24,234 nt of DNA, taken from positions 1-24,234 of IMG/VR virus record IMGVR_UViG_3300017962_000116; one strand, given 5' to 3'. Source of the DNA: a virus. Positions 1 through 9,000 of this stretch are shown piece after piece. Positions within the stretch are counted from its first letter, which is position 1. Every line of letters begins with the position of its first letter. The notes below the pieces were generated by a model that did no database searches, was not told the origin of the DNA, and saw only the letters and a list, made by a program, of their open reading frames with translations. The position numbers were made by a program, and so were the translations under genes.

Positions 1-3000
1 AAGGAACATTGTTAAGTCCATCAGAAAGCGGATATGCAAGCAACTTCAGCACAAGTGGCGCAAGATTACCGTTCAAATACGGTGACGGAAGTCCTGTAGA
101 ATCTTCTTGGAGAAGTAGCAGTGACTATCCTTTTGCCATAATTACAAGTTGGTTACTAAATCAACCTAATAAAGTAATGTCTACAGGTTTTGATAGAGCC
201 AGACAAATTAGAAACAGTGCAGGACAAATTGTATACAGTGCAACCGGAAAACAAGTAACACTCAAGGACATTGTATTTCCAAATTCTATTAATGACACTA
301 CTCAAATTTACACTAGCGGTTTAATAAATTATGTAGCAAATTATCTAACATTTAACACTGCTAGTCAGTATACTACATATAAAGAAAATTTGTTCAACAT
401 AGAAAACCAAATTGGTGCAAAAATAGCAGGTTACACAGAAAAAGAAAAATTTAAATTAATTTTAGATAGTAGAACACCCCTCAATGAAGGAAACGTTTTT
501 ATTCCTGATGAAAACTACAGTGTGTTTTTAAATACCAGCTCGCCAATAGATTTACTTTCTTATAGCGGAGTATTAATAGAAAAAACTTCTAGCGGATATA
601 TCGTAAGCGGTTATGACACTGTAACACCTAGTTTTAAATATTTTAAACCAATACCTCAAACAAATGATCCTTATGTAACTGTAGGAGGAATATCAGAATC
701 TTTTGTTGATTTTGACGGCGGCAGAACTTATGCAGAAGGAAGTGTAGTTAGAGTAAGTGATAAATTTTACAGAGCTAAAGAAACACACACAAGTGGCGCA
801 GAAATAGACGCTGAAAAATTTGTGCTATTACCTCAACTACCCGTAGTAGGCGGAAAAACAGCACAATTTAGAAGAATATACGAAACCAAAGAAAGTGTAT
901 TAGAATATGGAGTAATTCTTTCAACCCTGCAAGACGTTGTAGACTTTTTACAAGGATACGGTGCATGGTTAGAAAGTAAAGGATTTATTTTTGAAGAATT
1001 TGTATCAGGGTCGAATACTGTAAGTGACTGGCGAACAACTTCAAAACAGTTTATGTTTTGGACTACACAAAACTGGGGACAAGGGTCGGTTATTACATTA
1101 AGTCCTGCAGCAGAAAAAATAAAATTCAAAACAGATTATGCAATAGTAGATAATGTATTTGATACTTTCTATGGTTACAGTGTTTTAAAAGCAGATGGAA
1201 AAAAATTAAAAGATGAATATCTAAAAATTTATAAAGAATCTGACAATACATTTAGCATGTATACTGTTAATACTGCTGACGGAATTTATGCTGTAAGACT
1301 TCCTTTGGTGCAGAAGGAGCATGTTGTTTTATTAGATAATACAACAGTGTTCGGTGACGTAATTTACGATCTTGAACCGGGTTATAGACAGGAAAGAATA
1401 AAGGTATTAGGTTATAGAACTGACAACTGGAACGGAAGTTTAAACATACCTGGTTTTATATTTGATAATGCAAGACCCAAACTTTGGGAACCTTGGACAG
1501 ATTATACTATTGGTGATTTAGTAAAATACAAAGAATTTTATTATAGTGCTGATAAAAAGATAGCAGGCAAAGAATTTTTTAATGCCAACGATTGGAATAG
1601 GTTATCTGAAGAACCTACATCAAGATTACTTACTAACTTTGATTATAAAATAAATCAATTTGCAGATTTTTATGATTTAGATAGTGATAATTTTGATACT
1701 GAACAACAACGACTTGCTCAACACTTAATTGGATATCAAAAAAGACAATATTTAGAAAATATTATTAATGATGATGTAAGCCAATATAAATTTTATCAAG
1801 GTTTTATTCAAGACAAGGGAACAAAGAACGCATTAACAAAATTATTTGATGCACTAGCAAGTGCAGACAAAGACAGTCTAGAGTTTTATGAAGAATGGGC
1901 AATTAAAGATGGACAATACGGTGCATCTGAAGGTTTTGAAGAAGTTGAATATTTACTAGATGAGAAAAAGTTTAGATTAACACCTCAGCCTATTTTATTA
2001 ACCAATAATGTAACCGGAAAAGAAACAGATTTAATTTACAGAATTCAAAGCTATGAAACTTATTTAAAACCAAAAAATTATAATCATAGACCTTTGCCTG
2101 CAAAGTACATTGATCAAGGTTATACAAAAAATAGCGGTTATGTAAATCCTGAAGATGTAAGTTTTGTATTATCTACATATGATGACATTTTAACACTTAA
2201 TTTGTCTGATGTTACAAACGGTGCATATGTTTGGGTAGGAAATGTAGAAAAATCATGGAATGTATACAAACATATTAACAGCGAATTAAAAATTAACAAA
2301 GTAATTTCTGGCACTGAGGAATTTAGTGTAGAGTTAGACACTACTGCATTTAATGTAGCGGTAGGCGATATACTAGGTGTTTTTGATATTATTACTACGG
2401 TTGTAGATCCTGCAGATTCTACTCAGCAAGTAAGTCAAACAACGGCTCCTGTAGAAGGATTTTTTAAAGTCAAAAAGGTAAGCCTAAACAAAATTACTTT
2501 TGAAACTTCGCAAAGCATTGCTGATGTAGATGACTGTACTGGAATATTAACAAAGTTTGTAAGTGTACGTGCAGACACTCTTTCAAATGCAAATAAAATT
2601 GCAGAGTATTACACTAGACTTAATGACAAGATTTGGGTAGATGACGATACCACAGGTAAATGGCTTGTGCTTGAAAATAAAAATGAATACAATGAATTAC
2701 AAGCATTGTCTAACACAGAAGAGGGAACAGATCACAACTATGGTATAAGCATTAGTGCCGATGAAAGAAACTCTGTTATGGTTGTTGGCGCACCTAATAA
2801 TGCTGACGGAAAGGTTTTAGTATACTCTAGAGCAAGTAATGCAAATAACTGGGTACTAAGGCAAGTAATAGAAGCAGACAGTACCATAGCCGATGCTGAA
2901 CAAAACTTTGGAAAAAGTGTAGATGTATCTGCTGATGGAAAATATTTAATAGTTGGCGCACCTAATGCATCTAATGTAAAAACAAACTTCAAAGGCGATT

Positions 3001-6000
3001 ATGTTGACACACAAAATTATCAAGCAGGAGAAATTGTTCGTAGACAGGATAGTTTGTGGCAAGCAGACTTTGACATACTAGGAGCAGAAGCAAACATCCA
3101 ATTTGATAGTTTTCAAAGTGTTCCACAAATAATAGATACTTTAAATTTAGAAGCAAGTGATGCAGAAGACATTCCGTTTTTACTAGCTGGAAATTATCCT
3201 TTTACTAACCAAACAACGGATCATTTTTTAATACGTGCACCTAAAACAATGTATGATGGTACAGGTTTGGGTGATGAAATTGTGCTTCACTGGAACAGCC
3301 TAGCAAATGCTAATCAAGATCAAGATACGCTTGTAGAGACAGAGCCTTTTGCAAATACAATACCATATATTAATAAAAATTATTTAGAAAGTGCTCACAC
3401 TGTATTTGATAAAATAGATGCAGTTCTTTATGTAGATACAAGCACAAATATACCTAGTGTAGGAAGCACTATAAGCACAATAGGAGCAACAGCTACAGTT
3501 GCTTACACATATAATGAAGGCGCAAGTGTAACGATATATGTTAAAGATGTTAATGGTACATTTCCTGATGCAAATAGTTTAACAATTGACAATGGTGATT
3601 TTGTTGGTGAATACGAAAGAGTAGGTCCTATTGAAGAGACTAGCACTTCTACAGTGCTTGGCGGCTTTTGGTTGGTTAAAACTAGCACACCATATCAAGT
3701 AGGTGAAGTAACTAGTGATATTGCCGGAGGTTTAATTTTTAAAGATGTAATTCCTGATAGCACTGCTACCGGAAGAGTATATTTTAATTCACTTGATTAT
3801 TCAACAAATACAATATCTTCTGAAGATACTTTAAACAACTTTTTACAAGTTTTAAGTTTTAATGGTGCTCCAGGGCCCGGAGGAACCACAGGTCCAGTTG
3901 AAAGCCAGTTATATGTAATGAGAGCTCCTAAAGATCTTACAGACAATATAAATCCTGGAGACCAAATTTACACCTATGTAAATAACCTTGCAAAACATAG
4001 CGACGGAGCATTAGAAAATCCTAGTTCAATCGGGTTAAATTTTGCAACAACAAATGCTGAAAAAACAGTTTATGATGTTTGGGATGGTTATATTAATTAT
4101 AAAAATCAATTTTTCTTAGATGATGAACCATTTGAACCTGTAGTTGGTCAAACAGTTCGTGATGTTACTACAGGAGCAGAAGCCGAAGTAGCATACTATA
4201 TAAGAAATCTTGACGATGTTACAATATTTGTAAAAAATGTAACCGGAACGTGGAGTAAAGGCGATCAATTTGGTCAAGCTGCTGAAATAGAAATGCTGGC
4301 TTATCCTGGAGGACCTGACCCCGATGCGTTTGGTAGACCTGGCATTTATGGAGTAGACAGAAAAGTAGGTGTGTCTCAGAGAATAAGTTTGGGATATTCT
4401 GCAAGCGGAATCGGAAAACTACTTGTATTCCAAGCCGCTGTACCTATATCAGCACCAACTGGAGATTATAGATACACTAGTGTTTTAGGAGCAACACCTG
4501 TTTTTGATAGTATAGGTAATTTCTTATACTTACAATCAAATTCAGATTTTGAAATTTGGTTCTATAATGTAGGAACAGTTTTAGGTATACCTCGTCTTGC
4601 TAACATTCCTGCAGGTGATAACTTAGATTGGACTGAAGTTTTTAAAATACCTACAAGCGTTAACGGAACTTCAGAAGGATATGTAAACGAAGGTATCTAT
4701 TATATCTATGAAAGAAATAGAGCAAATACATATGTTTCATTGGGTAGTTTTGTAGGGCCACAACGACAAAATAATAACTATTTAGGAACCAAAGTTGAAA
4801 TAAGACAAACAGGTAATCTATATAGAGGATTTATCAGTGCACCTGCATCTGAAACTGTAGATAATCCGGGAAGAATTTATTTTATTAAAAACGGATTTGA
4901 AAATGGTGAAACATATAATTGGGATTATGCTAAAGACAAAAATTTCAAAGGTGAATTCAGTGAATCTCAAAGATACTTTACAGGAAATAAAGTATATCTA
5001 GCAAATAGAATTTACACAGCAATTACAAATGTTAATGCTGGACCTTTTGATACGTTGCAGTGGACTAGTACTGATGATTTAATCGATTATGTGGGATTTG
5101 TTCCTAATGATACAGGGCTAGTTGTAATAACTGACAGTTCGTACGTTCCTGGTGATGTGTTTGATCCTGATAATATTTTACCGGGTGATAGTACAGTTTT
5201 AGATCAAGGAAGTTTGTATGATTTTGCAACAGCATTTGATGTTAGTGCAAGTGGTGATGTTTTAGTTGTTAGTGCAAAGTATGGTAATGATAAACCAAAT
5301 CTAGTTGTAATTTATAGAGTTTTAAATGGACAATACTTGCGTGATCAAACAATAACTGCACCAAACAATTTTATAGGATTTGGTGATAGTGTAAGTATTA
5401 GTTCTGATGGAAGATTACTTGCAATAAGTGCACCATTTGACGATAGTGCAAAAAGAGATCAAGGAAAGGTCTTTGTTTATAAACAGCAAAGTGGAAAATT
5501 TGTTCAAACACAAATTTTAAATAGTCCTTTTGATGAAAGTGCTGAACAATTCGGAAACGTTATCCAATTTGACGGTGACACATTAGCCGTTAATGCACAA
5601 AATACAGACACTACTACATCAACAACGTTTGATAACAAGCAAACAACGTTTGACGATCAGTTTACAAAGTTTAATTATGAAAATGAAAACGGCGGAACAG
5701 TATATGTTTATGAAAGAATTAATGATAATTTAATCTATGCACAAAATCTAGATTTTGAAAGTCAGTTTAGTGACGTAAATTATTTTGGTAGAAATTTATA
5801 TCTTAAAAATAATCATATATACGTTGGATTACCTACAGTAAAAACAAACAGCACTTATCAAGGAACAATAGTTGATTATAGAAAACTAGACAATTCTACA
5901 TTGTTTAATAAATTGCGCGAGCCAAAAGACACTATAGATTTAAGTAAAATCAAACGTGCAATACTTTACAATACAGAAACAAATCAGTTGCTAACATATC

Positions 6001-9000
6001 TAGATTATATAGATCCTATACAAGGCAAAATTGCTGGCCCAGCAGAACAAGACATTAGTTATAAATTGTATTATGATCCTGCAACTTACACAGTTGGACC
6101 TGACACTGTTAATGTCAATGAAACAAACAGTTGGGGACCAGAACAAGTTGGTAAAATTTGGTGGAACTTGAATAATGCAAAATTTTATAATCCATATCAA
6201 TCTGATATAATTTATAGCACAGCTAATTGGAGTAAACTTTTTGAAGGTAACAGCATAGACATCTACGAATGGGTGCAATCATCTGTGCTTCCATCGGAAT
6301 GGGATACGTTATCAGGAACAGATAGAGGTGTAGCAAGAGGTATTACAGGCACAAGCGTTTACGGTGATACTACATATGTTTCTAAACGTAAATTTGATTC
6401 AGTATCTCAAACATTTAGCAACATATATTACTTTTGGGTAAAAGATAAAAGAACAGTTCCTGATGTAGAGTTTAGAAGCATAAGTGCAAGAGATATTGCA
6501 AATCTAATTGCAGATCCGCAAGGACAAGGATATCGATATGCTGCTTTAGTATCACCTGATAGCTTTGTTTTATATAACTGTGAATCATTAATAGAAGAAA
6601 ATAATGTTGCAGTTAGTTTCCAATATTATACTATTGATGATCAAACAATCAATACACACAATCAATACCAAATTATAACAGACGGCTTGGCCACAAGCAC
6701 TCCGAATAGAGATATAGAACGCAAATGGATTGACAGTTTAGTAGGATATGATGAGTATGACCGAGAAGTACCTGCAACTAATCTTTCACCTAAAGAAAAA
6801 TATGGTATTTTAAATAGTCCTAGACAGAGTTGGTTTGTAAATAGAGCTGAAGCGTTAAAACAGTTAATTGAAAGGGTAAATGGTGTACTCAAAGAAAATT
6901 TAATTGTAGATGACAAAAATCTAACCAAATTAAATTTGAGAGATCCTGAGCCTAGCACTGTATCTAATCTTTATGACACAACAGTAGATTCTGTAGCTGA
7001 TCTACAATTTATTGGTGTAGCTAAAGCAGAGCAAGCAAAATTAAATTTAGTTGTCGAAAATGGAAAAGTTGTTAGAGTTTTAATTACAGATCCAGGTAGG
7101 GGATACAGAACAGTTCCTACATATACAATAGACGGCGCCGGCTCTGGATTAGAATTAGCCATTACAATAGATAATTTTGGATCTATATCTGGAGTCAAAG
7201 TTACAAACCAAGGAAAAGACTACACAGCAAATGATTCAATCGAAGTTAGAAAATTTACTGCACTAGTTTTAAACGACGAAACTATCCAAGGCAAATGGGC
7301 ATTGTATGAAAGAGACACTAATCTTAGATTGTGGCAAAGAATTTCTAGTCAGTCTTATGATGTGTCATTATATTGGGATTACATAGATTGGTATGCAACT
7401 GGATATAGTGAATTTACTAAAATAGACTATGTTATTAGTGATGCTTACCAATTACAGAGTTTAGATGATGTACTCGGTGATGTAGTAAAAATTGAAAACA
7501 TAGGATCAGGCGGCTGGCTATTACTAAGAAAAATTGACGTACAAAACGATGTTGATTATACTGTTAATTATGAAACTATTGGTAGACAAAATGGTACTGT
7601 TAGTTTTAAGAATACTTTGTATGATACACAACGAAATCAGGTAGGTTTCGACGTTGTAAGTTATGATATAAGATCTTTTGATAGTTTACCTACGGTTGAA
7701 ACACGTACAATTTTAGATAGTTTAAAAACAGATATCTTTACAGAAGAACTTGCAATAGAATATAATAAGTTATTCTTTGCAAGTTTACGTTATGTTTTTT
7801 CAGAACAAAATTATGTGGACTGGGCATTTAAAACTAGCTTTATAAAAGCCAGACATAATGTTGGTGAACTTAGAGTTGATAATACATTTAACAATGACAA
7901 TCTTTCTAGTTACGAAGATTACATTAATGAAGTCAAACCATTTAAAACTAAATTGCGTGAGTATGTTAGTGCGTATGAAAAAGTTGAAAACTCTAACAGC
8001 CGGATTACAGATTTTGATTTACAACCAAGTTATAACGAAGACTTTAAAAAGATTCTACCACAGAGTATAAAAGTAGTTAACAATAGCCTTATTGGTGTTA
8101 ATGATAAACTTGATAGTTATCCGTTTAAGAATTGGGCAGATAATGTTGGCTTTAATGTAGTTGCTGTTGAAATTGCCGATGGCGGTATGGGATATCAAAC
8201 TCCACCAGTTTTAACTTTCAGCGGCGGAGGCGGCAGTGGAGCAAAAGCAATAGCAAAATTAGGTACTGGCGGTAAAATTACATCAGTAGAAATTACATCT
8301 AAAGGTACAGGATATATAAGTGCTCCAACTCTTTCTATAAACGGTTCTATATCTGATGGAGGAAAACAAGCAAAACTAAGTGTGATACTTGGCGAAGGAC
8401 TTCCTAAAACTATTAAAACTGAAGTTAAATTTGACAGAACAGGCAGCAGATATTTTATTACTAATTTAACAGAAACTGAATCATTTGTAGGAACAGGTTC
8501 TAGATATATATTTGATCTAGTATGGCCTATGCAAGTGAAAAACACTGATGTAAGTGTAACTGTTAACAATATTCAGCTATTAAGAAGTGAATACACATTT
8601 GAAAATGTAAAAGATTTAACCAAAGGATACACTAGATATTTTGGTAGAATAATTTTAACAAATCCTGCTGTAATAGGAACAAGCATTGTTGTAGAGTATA
8701 AGAAAGATATTACACTATTACATGCTGCTGATAGAATTAATTTAGCATACAATCCTGAAACAGGACAATTTGCAAAAGATCTAGGCCAATTAATGGACGG
8801 TGTTGACTATGGCGGCGTTGAAGTTAAAAGTTTTGAATTTTTAAAACCATTAGGATGGGAATCTAATCCTTGGGGTACTGGAACTTATGATACATACGAC
8901 GAAACTTATCTTGATGAAGAGTTTGTTAGGAAATTTGTATCATTAACCTTTAACAATAATGTTAATGCTCTACGTTATGCAAATATTATTCAAGACAACA

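Noticed and set aside
1-11. TTG at 9 as the true start of the giant gene
   Set aside because: The frame is open to the window edge, AAGGA lies only three bases before it, and the first residues read like the middle of a folded domain.
7858-8070. 70-codon plus-strand frame inside the giant gene
   Set aside because: It is an out-of-frame overlap within a continuous coding region, with no ribosome site or family pattern.
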